Below, piece after piece: positions 35,825 through 43,943 of a stretch of 51,267 nucleotides of DNA. The stretch covers positions 1 to 51,267 of the forward strand of contig CACKOH010000007.1 of assembly GCA_902601785.1 (NCBI GenBank), given 5' to 3'. The DNA is from an uncultured Pelagibacteraceae bacterium. GTDB lineage: Bacteria; Pseudomonadota; Alphaproteobacteria; Pelagibacterales; Pelagibacteraceae. Position 1 is the stretch's first letter. Each line of letters starts with the position of its first letter. A program made the position numbers and the translations under genes. The notes under the pieces were generated by a model. The model was not told where the DNA came from, did not search any database, and saw nothing but the letters and a program-made list of their open reading frames with translations.

Positions 35825-36523
35825 CTAGATTTTAAAATTAGATTTTTTACTATCAACTAAAAAGGTCTCAACTGTTTCTTTTGTGAGTTGATCAAACGAC
35901 TTTCCAAAATTTTCTATTTTTTGAATGATTGATGGTGGAACTGTAATGATATGGCATCCCAATTGTTTTGCTTGTAAGTAATTATAAGGCTCTCTAACAC
36001 TTGCCCATAGTATCTCAACATTTTTAAATCTTTTAGCTAATTTAATACTTTTTACAAACTCTGGTATTGGATCTTTTCCTACATCCCCTGCTCTTCCAGC
36101 AAAAATAGAAATAATTACCTTTGTTTTTTTATTAATTAACTTTAAGATCTTTTCAGCTTGTTTTGCCTTATAAACAGCAGTTATATTAAGTTTAATATTT
36201 TGGTCATTTAATTCTTTTATAATTCGACCCATAAATCTGCCTTTTGAATTAGCAACTGGTACTTTTACATAAACATTTTTACCCCAAGTATTTATTTTAA
36301 TTGCTTGAATTTTCATCTCACTATATTCATCAGCAAATACTTCAAGAGACACTGGTTTATTTTTGCAAATTTTTAAAATTTTTTTTGAATATGATTTATA
36401 ATTTTTTGCTCCAGCTTTTCTCATTAAGCTTGGATTGGTGGTAAATCCTTTTACAATTTTTTTTTTGTTAAATCTTTTAATTTGATCTAATTCTGCAATA
36501 TCACAAAATATTTTTGTACGCAT
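35825..36523 (-). CDS. tal: Transaldolase-like protein (short, TalC/FSA-type)
   Basis: Single-domain Schiff-base aldolase of the transaldolase family, moving dihydroxyacetone units between sugar phosphates or acting as a fructose-6-phosphate aldolase. Markers are VKGFTTNPSLMRKAG near 24-38, SLEVFAD, the Schiff-base lysine in KNVYVKVPVANS, LNITAVYKAKQAEKI and WASVREPYNYLQAKQLGCHI. The block that usually reads SPFVGR is SIFAGRAGDVGKDP here, a known variant group. At 232 aa it is the short type. It lies alone, convergent to the tRNA-fMet gene. Whether it complements tkt as transaldolase or acts as an FSA cannot be read from the motifs. Confidence 0.85.
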   Translation of the reverse strand: MRTKIFCDIAELDQIKRFNKKKIVKGFTTNPSLMRKAGAKNYKSYSKKILKICKNKPVSLEVFADEYSEMKIQAIKINTWGKNVYVKVPVANSKGRFMGRIIKELNDQNIKLNITAVYKAKQAEKILKLINKKTKVIISIFAGRAGDVGKDPIPEFVKSIKLAKRFKNVEILWASVREPYNYLQAKQLGCHIITVPPSIIQKIENFGKSFDQLTKETVETFLVDSKKSNFKI

Positions 36524-36529
36524 TTATAC

Positions 36530-37927
36530 CTAAAGATTTTTAGTAATGTCTTCTGTCATTTTTTTAGCATCTGCAAATAACATTAAAGTATTTTCTTTAT
36601 AAAATAGATCATTATCAATTCCAGCATATCCTGGAGATAAACTTCTTTTAACAAATAACACTGATTTACATTTTTCAACATCAAGAACAGGCATTCCATA
36701 AATCGGGCTTTGTGGATCTGTTTTTGCAACCGGGTTTGTTACATCATTAGCTCCTATTACAAACGCTACGTCCGCATTTGCAAAATCATTATTTATTTCC
36801 TCTAATTCAAATACTTCGTCATATGGAACATTTGCTTCAGCTAACAATACATTCATGTGTCCTGGCATTCGTCCTGCTACAGGGTGTATTGCATAAGAAA
36901 CTTTAATGTCATTTTTTTTTAAAGTATCAACCATCTCTCTTAAAGCGTGTTGTGCTTGTGCAACAGCCATTCCATATCCTGGGACTATTATTACTGATGA
37001 AGCATTTTTCATTAAAAATGCAGCATCATCAGCGTTTCCACTTTTAACTGGTCTTTGCTCTTTATTTTGTGATGAAGCTGATTGTTCAGTTGCACCAAAT
37101 CCTCCTAAAATCACATTAAAGAATGATCTATTCATTCCTTTGCACATTATATATGATAAAATTGCACCAGAGGATCCAACTAGTGCACCTGTAATTATTA
37201 ATGCAGTATTTTCTAAAGTAAATCCAATACCAGCTGCAGCCCAACCTGAGTAAGAATTTAACATTGAAATCACCACAGGCATATCTGCACCACCAATTGG
37301 AATTATTAACAAAAAACCAATTAAAAATGATACTGCTAGTAATATCCAAAATAAATTCGAAGACTGAGTTGAACAAAGCAGATAAGTAATAATAATTATT
37401 GAAATTAGAATTAAAGCATTTAGTGGATGCTGACCTTTAAACGTTATAGGTGAACCTGACATTATTCCTTGAAGTTTTAAAAAAGCAATTATTGAGCCTG
37501 AAAAAGTTATTGCACCAACTGCTGCACCAATTGACATTTCAATTAAACTACCAAGTTTAATATTGCCAGGTGATCCTAAATTAAAGGCTTCTGGATTTAA
37601 AAAAGCAGCAATAGCTACAAATACAGCTGCAAGACCTACTAAACTATGGAAACCAGCAACTAATTCAGGCATTGCTGTCATTGGAATTTTATAAGCAATA
37701 AAAGCGCCAATTAATCCTCCTATTAAAATAAAGATTAAAACAACTACAAATCCAGTTGAAAAATTACCAATTGATAAAAATGTGACTGTAATTGCAATAG
37801 CCATTCCTAAAATTCCAAAGAAATTTCCTTGTCTTGACGTTTCTGGAGAAGAAAGCCCTCTCAAAGCAAGAATAAATAATACACCTGAAATTAAATAAAA
37901 TATGGCTGATAAATTTGCTGATAACAT
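36530..37927 (-). CDS. pntB: NAD(P) transhydrogenase subunit beta
   Basis: Membrane subunit carrying the NADP(H)-binding domain III of the proton-translocating transhydrogenase. About eight or nine hydrophobic helices fill residues 1-270 (e.g. VTFLSIGNFSTGFVVVLIFI, MSIGAAVGAITFSGSIIAFL). The soluble domain follows, with VIIVPGYGMAVAQAQHALRE (NADP fingerprint GxGxxxAQ), YAIHPVAGRMPGHMNVLLAE, DVAFVIGANDVTNP and the late VLFVKRSLSPGYAGIDN. The length of 465 aa is standard. Start overlaps the pntAB stop by 1 bp. Together the three pnt genes make NADPH at the cost of the proton motive force. Confidence 0.97.
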   Translation of the reverse strand: MLSANLSAIFYLISGVLFILALRGLSSPETSRQGNFFGILGMAIAITVTFLSIGNFSTGFVVVLIFILIGGLIGAFIAYKIPMTAMPELVAGFHSLVGLAAVFVAIAAFLNPEAFNLGSPGNIKLGSLIEMSIGAAVGAITFSGSIIAFLKLQGIMSGSPITFKGQHPLNALILISIIIITYLLCSTQSSNLFWILLAVSFLIGFLLIIPIGGADMPVVISMLNSYSGWAAAGIGFTLENTALIITGALVGSSGAILSYIMCKGMNRSFFNVILGGFGATEQSASSQNKEQRPVKSGNADDAAFLMKNASSVIIVPGYGMAVAQAQHALREMVDTLKKNDIKVSYAIHPVAGRMPGHMNVLLAEANVPYDEVFELEEINNDFANADVAFVIGANDVTNPVAKTDPQSPIYGMPVLDVEKCKSVLFVKRSLSPGYAGIDNDLFYKENTLMLFADAKKMTEDITKNL

Positions 37928-38235
37928 TATTTACTTTTTTTCTTTTTTTTGTACATTGCGAGCATTCTTTGTGTTACTAGAAAGCCTCCAAAAATGTTAA
38001 TTGCTGCTAATGATATTGCTAAGAACCCAAAAATACTTGAGGTATTAAATATATTGTTTGGATTTCCAGCCAAACCAGCAATAATTGCTCCAACAATTAT
38101 TACTGAGGAGATTGCATTTGTAACAGACATTAAAGGAGTGTGTAAAGACGGGGTTACACTCCAAACAACATAATATCCTATAAAAATTGAAAGAATAAAT
38201 ATACTTAATCTAAATATAAAAGGGTCTATTTCCAT
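37927..38235 (-). CDS. pntAB: NAD(P) transhydrogenase subunit alpha part 2
   Basis: Small membrane subunit (102 aa) that in E. coli is the C-terminal part of PntA; splitting into PntAA and PntAB is typical of Alphaproteobacteria. There are three to four hydrophobic helices: residues 6-25 (FRLSIFILSIFIGYYVVWSV), 38-58 (AISSVIIVGAIIAGLAG) and 68-90 (SIFGFLAISLAAINIFGGFL). The block TPSLHTPLMSVTNAISSVII is diagnostic, as is GGFLVTQRMLAMYKKK at the end. It lies 4 bp after pntAA and is coupled to pntB. Confidence 0.95.
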   Translation of the reverse strand: MEIDPFIFRLSIFILSIFIGYYVVWSVTPSLHTPLMSVTNAISSVIIVGAIIAGLAGNPNNIFNTSSIFGFLAISLAAINIFGGFLVTQRMLAMYKKKKKSK

Positions 38236-38239
38236 AATT

Positions 38240-39328
38240 TTATTTTATTAAAGTTTTCTCTATTATCTCATCTTCTAAATTTATATTTATTTTTTTATTT
38301 TCTTTATCATATAAATTTGAGACAAAATTAAACACATTTTTTGCGTATAAATTAGATGCAGAAGTTGGAAGTTTATTTAAAATATTACTTTCACCCATTA
38401 TTCTAACTCCATTTTTATCGACAATTTCATCTACTTTAGTATGTGCTGTATTTCCACCCTGGATCGCAGCTAAGTCATAAATTATAGATCCAGCTTTCAT
38501 ATTATTAATCATTTCCTCTTTAATAATTACTGGTGCTTTTTTTCCAGGTATTAAAGCAGTACAAACAACAATATCAATCTTTTTTAATGTTTCAGACAAC
38601 AATTCTTCTTGTTTCTTTTTAAAATCCTCAGATGCCTCTTTAGCATATCCGCCTTCAGTCTCAAGATTTTCTGAACCTTCAACAGTTAAAAATTTTCCTC
38701 CTAAACTTTCAACTTGTTCTTTTGAAGCCATTCTAACATCTGTTGCAAATACGATTGCTCCCATTCGTTTTGCAGTTGCAATTGCTTGAAGTCCTGCAAC
38801 TCCTGCACCAACGACTAATACTTTTGCCGCAGGAATAGTGCCTGCAGCTGTCATCATCATTGGAATTGCTTTTTCAAAATTAGAAAATGATTCAACTACC
38901 GCCTTATAACCAGCAAGGTTTGCTTGAGAAGATAATATATCCATAGATTGAGCTCTTGTTATCCTTGGAAGTAAATCAAGTGAAAAAATATTAATTTTTT
39001 TTTCAACTAAATTATCTATCTTAACTTTATTATCATACGGATTTAAAGCTCCTATAAATATTTGGTTTTCTCTCAACAAAGAATTTTTATCATCATTTAA
39101 CAAACCTAATTGAACGACAATATCTGAATCAATAATAATTTTTTTTTCATCATTTGAAGTTAATACTCCTAATTCTTTATACTCTTCGTCATTAATTCCA
39201 AGATGATTTCCATAATTTTCACTCAATGAAATTTCAAAACCAAGAGATATATATTTTTTTGCAATCTCAGGTGTAATTGCTATTCTTTTTTCAATTTTTT
39301 GATTTTCTAAAATAGAAGCAATTTTCAT
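38240..39328 (-). CDS. pntAA: NAD(P) transhydrogenase subunit alpha part 1
   Basis: Soluble NAD(H)-binding domain I of transhydrogenase, related to alanine dehydrogenase. The start at 39328 (MKIASILENQKIEKRIAITP) is chosen: the frame is open 22 codons further, but that part overlaps the small oxidase gene in another frame and is unlike the family. Motifs are RIAITPEIAKKYISLGFEI, QLGLLNDD-type region, LVVGAGVAGLQAIATAKRMG with IVFATDVR after it, GYAKEASEDFKKKQEELL, CTALIPGKKAPVII and IIYDLAAIQGGN. The length of 362 aa is normal for split PntAA. It begins 8 bp after the oxidase subunit IV stop. Confidence 0.95.
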   Translation of the reverse strand: MKIASILENQKIEKRIAITPEIAKKYISLGFEISLSENYGNHLGINDEEYKELGVLTSNDEKKIIIDSDIVVQLGLLNDDKNSLLRENQIFIGALNPYDNKVKIDNLVEKKINIFSLDLLPRITRAQSMDILSSQANLAGYKAVVESFSNFEKAIPMMMTAAGTIPAAKVLVVGAGVAGLQAIATAKRMGAIVFATDVRMASKEQVESLGGKFLTVEGSENLETEGGYAKEASEDFKKKQEELLSETLKKIDIVVCTALIPGKKAPVIIKEEMINNMKAGSIIYDLAAIQGGNTAHTKVDEIVDKNGVRIMGESNILNKLPTSASNLYAKNVFNFVSNLYDKENKKININLEDEIIEKTLIK

Positions 39329-39336
39329 GACTTTTT

Positions 39337-39447
39337 TTATAATAAGAATATTGCCATTAAAACTAAGATACCAATAACTGCAATTGTGCCCCACAAAACA
39401 AATTTTGTAAAATTGTTCCAGGTATTTTTATGGTTTTCGTTATCCAT
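39337..39447 (-). CDS. aa3-type cytochrome c oxidase subunit IV (36 aa)
   Basis: Tiny single-span membrane protein. Reading the minus strand from the ATG at 39447 gives MDNENHKNTWNNFTKFVLWG then a hydrophobic helix TIAVIGILVLMAIFLL and stop. The pattern of His-Lys-x-Thr-Trp-x-x-Phe-x-Lys-Phe followed by one helix is that of the small alphaproteobacterial oxidase subunit (COX4_pro_2 type), and the gene is usually found just upstream of pntAA, as here. At 36 aa it is below most gene-calling cutoffs. The other oxidase subunits are not in the window. The frame overlaps the discarded 5' extension of pntAA. Confidence 0.82.
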   Translation of the reverse strand: MDNENHKNTWNNFTKFVLWGTIAVIGILVLMAIFLL

Positions 39448-39452
39448 AAAAA

Positions 39453-39578
39453 TTACTTTTGTCTTGCTTTAAACTTTGGGTTAGTTTTATTTATTACGTA
39501 GACTCTTCCTCTTCTTCTTACCAATTTGGAATTTAAATCTCTTTTTTTTACCGATTTAAGTGAACTTTTAATTTTCAT
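39453..39578 (-). CDS. rpmJ: 50S ribosomal protein L36
   Basis: A 41-aa basic protein read from the ATG at 39578: [20 protein letters not shown] then [40 protein letters not shown] is the L36 signature. The zinc-ligand cysteines and histidine of the C+ form are missing, as in the alphaproteobacterial C- type. It ends 5 bp before the oxidase subunit IV start and so probably shares its transcript with pntAA-AB-B. The 109-bp gap upstream (39579-39687) holds its likely promoter but no motif I would name. Confidence 0.93.
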   Translation of the reverse strand: MKIKSSLKSVKKRDLNSKLVRRRGRVYVINKTNPKFKARQK

Positions 39579-39687
39579 GGAAATCTTTATAACGAACTTT
39601 ACTAATCTTTCAAATGTATTTTTTATAAAGAATAAATATCCTCATAAAAATTTCTGTTTAAAATGTCACTTAATTAATATTTTAAAT

Positions 39688-40965
39688 TTAAACTTTTGTT
39701 TGTTGATGATTTTTTAGATTTACCTGCCACAAAAGTATACCTATCGGGAAAAAATAAATTATCGACATCCAATTATTGAAAAAACTACCACTAGGAGAAA
39801 ATGGCCATAGACTAATTATTATTGCACTAATAACGCAAAGTTCAAAATCATTAAAATATTCAACTTTTGATTTAAAAAATTTAGAAATAAATTGTCTTAA
39901 GGTCAAATAAATAATGATTATAAAAATACCAAAAACTATCATAAAACCAAATATTCCTGTTTCAGATAATAATTCAATATATGTATTGTGTGGATGAGAA
40001 GAGCAAGAATATTCTGAAACAGGATAATTCTGACATTCATTTCTGAATTGTCGAACTCCAACTCCAAAAAATTTATGGTCTAGAAACATTCTATAACCTG
40101 CAATATACATATCGTTGTGTGGTTTTGAAAAAATGTATAATTTATTAGTATTTCGAGTTAAATCATTAATAGTTTGATCGATTAATCTTTCTTTAGAATT
40201 TGGAAATAAATTTAATAATATAAAAATCAAAAATAATGAAATTATATAAGTCCAAAATCTATATTTTCTGTAATTTTTAATCATCAAAATAATAAATATT
40301 GCAGATAGATTCATAAAAAAAAGAGCTAATCTTTCCCCACTCAAAAAAATTAAACCCTCAGATAAAATAAATATTAAAGTAACTAGGAACAAAAGTTTTT
40401 TTGATTTTTTTTTTTGGTCTAAATAAATAAACAGCCCAAATAAAATAGGAAAAAATCTACAAAGATAACTACCTAATATCAGTTCAGAACCAAAAAAACT
40501 ACTTACTCTAAATTTATTGTATAATTCCCAGCCAAAAATATTTTGACCAAAAATGTATTGAATATAACCATCAATAATTAAAATTGAGAAACAAAATAAT
40601 ATTGAAAAAAATAAATAGTCTAAAATTTTTTTATTTTTTTCAATTAAATACCAAAAACATAATGTAAAAATTCCAAAGCGAAAGTAAAAAAAAGAGTTTT
40701 TTAAGGATATAAAAATATTTTCTGATAATAATGAGCTAATTATTAGAATAATCCAAAATAAAATAAACAATTTAAAATAGATATTATTATAAAATTTTTT
40801 TAAGTTGTTAAAATAACTGTTGATTAAAAATATTAATGCAACAACAGACACCGCTAAATCAGATAAAAATGGTCCAGTTATTAAAAAAAAGGGAATAAAA
40901 ATTATTAGATATTTTGGTATATCTTCAAAATAAATTTTTTGATTAATCATACTATAAAAATACAA
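39688..40965 (-). CDS. O-antigen ligase/polymerase-like membrane protein (Wzy_C family)
   Basis: Integral membrane protein with about ten to twelve hydrophobic segments and one larger periplasmic loop near 285-335. The loop has the features of WaaL/Wzy_C proteins: GYRMFLDHKFFGVGVRQFRN and SSHPHNTYIELLSETGIFGF, where the HPHN-type histidine is the conserved ligase element. 425 aa; an ATG five codons in (40950) is an alternative start. It would join O-polysaccharide to lipid A-core or polymerise units. It is the first gene of the surface-glycan island after the pnt/rpmJ block. Ligase and polymerase cannot be separated by sequence reading alone. Confidence 0.8.
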   Translation of the reverse strand: MYFYSMINQKIYFEDIPKYLIIFIPFFLITGPFLSDLAVSVVALIFLINSYFNNLKKFYNNIYFKLFILFWIILIISSLLSENIFISLKNSFFYFRFGIFTLCFWYLIEKNKKILDYLFFSILFCFSILIIDGYIQYIFGQNIFGWELYNKFRVSSFFGSELILGSYLCRFFPILFGLFIYLDQKKKSKKLLFLVTLIFILSEGLIFLSGERLALFFMNLSAIFIILMIKNYRKYRFWTYIISLFLIFILLNLFPNSKERLIDQTINDLTRNTNKLYIFSKPHNDMYIAGYRMFLDHKFFGVGVRQFRNECQNYPVSEYSCSSHPHNTYIELLSETGIFGFMIVFGIFIIIIYLTLRQFISKFFKSKVEYFNDFELCVISAIIISLWPFSPSGSFFNNWMSIIYFFPIGILLWQVNLKNHQQTKV

Positions 40966-40982
40966 AGGCTTCTAAAATACAA

Positions 40983-41882
40983 CTATTTTCTCTTTTTATA
41001 ATTGTGTTTCTTAATAAAATTATCAACATAAAGTTTTAAACTTATTTTACCATATCTTTTATAGATTTTGTTGTTGAGATTCATAGTATTTAATGCTGAA
41101 GCATATCTTTCACCTAAACGTGATGGCAAAAACTTATAATCTTTTTTAAACATCTTTGCTAAGTCAATTATTGAGAAGCTATTTTTATGACTTATAGAGT
41201 AGTGTCGATTTTTATTATTTTTCCAAGCTTCAATGCATACTTTTACAGTGTCATATATGTGAGTAAATCGTCTTGTTTGATTTCCTGGTCTAACAACAGG
41301 TAATTTTTTATTATTAATATAATGATCTTCAAATATACCAACAACGGTTGCCATATCACCTTTGCAAATTTGTCTGGGCCCATAGACATTGTAAAAATAT
41401 ATAATTTCATATTTAAAGTTAAACCATTTTTTAAGATTCTCTAATAATTCTAAATTTTCAGATTTTGTAAAAGCATATGGTGATAAGTTTTTGTCATTTC
41501 CTTTATTACCCAGACTTGCAGAGGTAGCTGAATAAATTAGTTTTATTTTGTTTACTAAACAAAAATTGAATACCGCTTTTGATCCTATTGAATTTGAATT
41601 AAAACACAAATTAAAATTTAAGAAACTTTGATAAATTCTAGAGAATTCTCCAAAATGAAACAATACTAAGATTTTTTTTTTATACTTATTAAGGATTTTT
41701 TCTATTTTAGATGTTTCTGAATTTATATATTTAATTCGGTTGCTTATTATATGGTTTTTTTTATTTCCACTAGAATAATTATCAACACTTATAATGAGGT
41801 GATCAGTTTTATTTATTAAATATTCAATTAAATTCGACCCTACAAACCCTGCTCCACCTGTAACTACAATAAATTTTTTCAT
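40983..41882 (-). CDS. NAD-dependent sugar epimerase/dehydratase (extended SDR)
   Basis: Predicted nucleotide-sugar 4-epimerase or dehydratase. The Rossmann motif is VVTGGAGFVGSNLIEYL (5-21); catalytic serine region IYSATSASLGN and the YxxxK pair in SPYAFTKSENLEL are present, followed by YFYNVYGPRQICKGDMATVV. The sugar-binding half has PVVRPGNQTRRFTHIYDTVK. The length of 299 aa is slightly short for GalE. It ends the left part of the island and its start is 25 bp from the 5S rRNA 3' end, on the same strand. The exact sugar is unknown. Confidence 0.85.
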   Translation of the reverse strand: MKKFIVVTGGAGFVGSNLIEYLINKTDHLIISVDNYSSGNKKNHIISNRIKYINSETSKIEKILNKYKKKILVLFHFGEFSRIYQSFLNFNLCFNSNSIGSKAVFNFCLVNKIKLIYSATSASLGNKGNDKNLSPYAFTKSENLELLENLKKWFNFKYEIIYFYNVYGPRQICKGDMATVVGIFEDHYINNKKLPVVRPGNQTRRFTHIYDTVKVCIEAWKNNKNRHYSISHKNSFSIIDLAKMFKKDYKFLPSRLGERYASALNTMNLNNKIYKRYGKISLKLYVDNFIKKHNYKKRK

Positions 41883-41906
41883 GAAACAGTTATAGAATAT
41901 TTATAA

Positions 41907-42024
41907 TGCCTGGCAATGACCTACTCTTCCATATCTTAAGATAAAGTACCATCGGCGCTGAAAAGCTTGACTTCCGAGTTCGGAATGGGATCGGGTATGA
42001 CCTTTTCGCAATAATCACCAGGCA
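41907..42024 (-). rRNA. rrf: 5S ribosomal RNA, isolated from any 23S gene
   Basis: The minus strand reads TGCCTGGTGATTATTGCGAA at the 5' end, then GGTCATACCCGATCCCATTC, CCGAACTCGGAAGTCAAGCT and ends GTAGGTCATTGCCAGGCA. These are the universal 5S landmarks: terminal stem TGCCTGG/CCAGGCA, loop B/C CCGATCCCATTCCGAACTCG and loop E region. About 118 nt. No 16S or 23S sequence is in the window on either side; polysaccharide genes flank it. An isolated 5S beside a variable island is the arrangement known from SAR11 genomes. Confidence 0.97.
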
Positions 42025-42047
42025 GATGACTTATATAACTTTTTTTT

Positions 42048-42075
42048 ATTATGTAAAGTTTATTAACACTCACAA
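42048..42075 (-). promoter_or_regulatory. Possible own promoter of the 5S rRNA gene
   Basis: On the minus strand TTGTGA (42070-42075) and CATAAT (42048-42053) are 16 bp apart, and the 5S gene begins about 24 bp after the -10 element. A lone 5S gene needs a promoter, and this is the best match in the 104-bp gap, but the region is so AT-rich that chance matches are likely. Confidence 0.35.
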
Positions 42076-42128
42076 AATACATATAAAATTAATATTATAA
42101 GGGTATCATATTAAACTTTTTAAGCTCT

Positions 42129-43094
42129 TTATTTTTTTTTGTTAAATTTTTTGTAAAATTTATAATGATTAATAATACTAGTTCGAATATTGATAAATCT
42201 GTTCTTATAATATTTTTTTAATCTACTGTTATCACATACTAATTGAGGAACATCGCCTTTCCTCTTTATCCCTAATTTATAATTTATTTTTATTTTTAAG
42301 ATTTTTTGAAATTTGTTTATTATTTCCAATACAGAGTATCCTTTATTTATTCCAATATTAAATATATTCTTATTAATATTATTATTATTTATAAAAAAAT
42401 ATATAATTTTTGACAAATCTAGAACATCTATAAAATCTCTAATACATGTTCCATCAGGTGTATCGTAATCCATTCCATAGATTTTAAACTGTTTAGAATA
42501 TAAGATGGAATAACAAATGTTATTGAATAAGTGTTTTGATTTTTTCGATGTATTTCCAATTTTGATGCTTTTGTCACAACCTATTACATTAAAAAATCTT
42601 AAAATTTTTATATTAAGTTTATTTTTTTTTTTCATAGCTAAAAGATAATTTTCGATGAAAAGTTTTGTCTTTCCATAATAATTTTCTGGTAACATTTTGC
42701 TAGTTTCTCTAATAATTTTTTTATCATATTTATAAACAGCTGCTGTTGATGCAAAAATAATATTCTTTAAACCTTTGGAAATAAAAAAATTTAAAAATTT
42801 TTTTGAATAAATTACATTGTTTATAAAATACTTTTTTTTGTTAATCTCTGACTCATTAACATCAATACTTGCAGCTAGGTGAATTATGTGAGTTGGATTA
42901 AATTCATAATAAATTTTCTTTAAAATTTTTATATTCTCAATACCTCCCAAGTAAAATTTTGTATTTAATGGTAGGAACTTTTTTGAAGAATTTGATAAAT
43001 TATCTATTACTGCAAAATTAATATTTTTTTTTAATAATAGTTTGCAAAGAATACTACCTATATAGCCGCAACCTCCTGTAACCAAAACTCTCAT
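42129..43094 (-). CDS. galE: UDP-glucose 4-epimerase-like (GalE family)
   Basis: Extended SDR predicted to interconvert UDP-hexoses. The NAD motif is LVTGGCGYIGSILCKLLLKK (4-23), then VIDNLSNSS, IIHLAASIDVNES, the catalytic FASTAAVYKYD and YYGKTKLFIENYL (YxxxK), FFNVIGCDKS and GTCIRDFIDVLDL, which is the most GalE-like block. The late VFNIGINKGYSVLEI also fits. The length of 321 aa is normal. It is the second epimerase beside the 5S gene. GalE function is likely, but related activities on GlcNAc or other sugars are possible. Confidence 0.85.
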   Translation of the reverse strand: MRVLVTGGCGYIGSILCKLLLKKNINFAVIDNLSNSSKKFLPLNTKFYLGGIENIKILKKIYYEFNPTHIIHLAASIDVNESEINKKKYFINNVIYSKKFLNFFISKGLKNIIFASTAAVYKYDKKIIRETSKMLPENYYGKTKLFIENYLLAMKKKNKLNIKILRFFNVIGCDKSIKIGNTSKKSKHLFNNICYSILYSKQFKIYGMDYDTPDGTCIRDFIDVLDLSKIIYFFINNNNINKNIFNIGINKGYSVLEIINKFQKILKIKINYKLGIKRKGDVPQLVCDNSRLKKYYKNRFINIRTSIINHYKFYKKFNKKK

Positions 43095-43096
43095 AA

Positions 43097-43885
43097 TTAA
43101 TCTTTAAAAAAATAGGGATTTTTTAAAATATTTATATTGTATTTAAATTTTTTAATACTTTTAAAATTTTTATTAAAAACTTTAATTACGTTATTATTAA
43201 AATCTATTTTTTTTGAATATCTTATTTGCACTTTTTTATCTTGTATAATTGAGTTCATCTTAAACAAATTTTTTTTTTTAATACGCTCACATATTGAATA
43301 TTGGGATGAAATCACTGATGACATTGTCAGCATAAATGGGTTTGAATAAAATTTGGGCATTGCATGATATAGAATATCACCATTATCAAGACCATCTGTT
43401 AAGTAATGAATTGTTGCTCCAACCATATGTGGATTTCCATCATGCAATGCCCAAAAATTACAATCAGTTCCCCTATAAAATGGAGAAAGACCTAGGTGAA
43501 TATTAATTGCTTTTCTTTTTACTAAAAATTTAACTAAGGGACCTTTTATATAACTGCTTCCATAAACTATATAAATATCACTTTTTAAAAAATTTGAAAT
43601 ATTTTTTAAGTTTAATTTATTTAAATCACCAAATTTAATAGGAAGTAAACTTATATTTTTTGAATTTATAAAATAATTTTTTTTTCCAAAAATTTTTTCT
43701 TGCGCTTTAAAAACATTCCTAAAATAATTTTTAATTATATTATTTGAATTATAAATTCCATCTAACACACCTGGAAAAATAGTGTCATTTTCTTGAATTA
43801 CATATAATTTGTCACAATAATTAGATAAAAGATTTACAAAATGATTATGTCTTTTTTGGTTTGAAGTAATAAGGGTAATTTTCAT
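43097..43885 (-). CDS. Formyltransferase-family protein, possible sugar N-formyltransferase
   Basis: Has the folate-dependent formyltransferase core of methionyl-tRNA formyltransferase and sugar N-formyltransferases: N128 and H130 in AINIHLGLSPFYRGTDCNFW and D167 in YLTDGLDNGDILYH form the catalytic Asn-His-Asp triad. No C-terminal OB domain of Fmt is present and the 262-aa length, together with position in a surface-glycan cluster 2 bp from galE, favours a sugar N-formyltransferase that caps an amino sugar. The N-terminal part (LITSNQKRHNHFVNLL) resembles other glycan-cluster formyltransferases. Substrate inferred, not shown. Confidence 0.75.
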   Translation of the reverse strand: MKITLITSNQKRHNHFVNLLSNYCDKLYVIQENDTIFPGVLDGIYNSNNIIKNYFRNVFKAQEKIFGKKNYFINSKNISLLPIKFGDLNKLNLKNISNFLKSDIYIVYGSSYIKGPLVKFLVKRKAINIHLGLSPFYRGTDCNFWALHDGNPHMVGATIHYLTDGLDNGDILYHAMPKFYSNPFMLTMSSVISSQYSICERIKKKNLFKMNSIIQDKKVQIRYSKKIDFNNNVIKVFNKNFKSIKKFKYNINILKNPYFFKD

Positions 43886-43943
43886 ATTTATTTAATTATG
43901 ATCTTAAATTATATAAATTGTAATGTATAAATAGATATTTTAA

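Noticed and set aside
39329-39394. Longer N-terminus for pntAA starting at 39394
   Set aside because: The additional 22 residues overlap the 36-aa oxidase subunit IV in a different frame and are unlike any PntAA; MKIASILENQ at 39328 is the family start.
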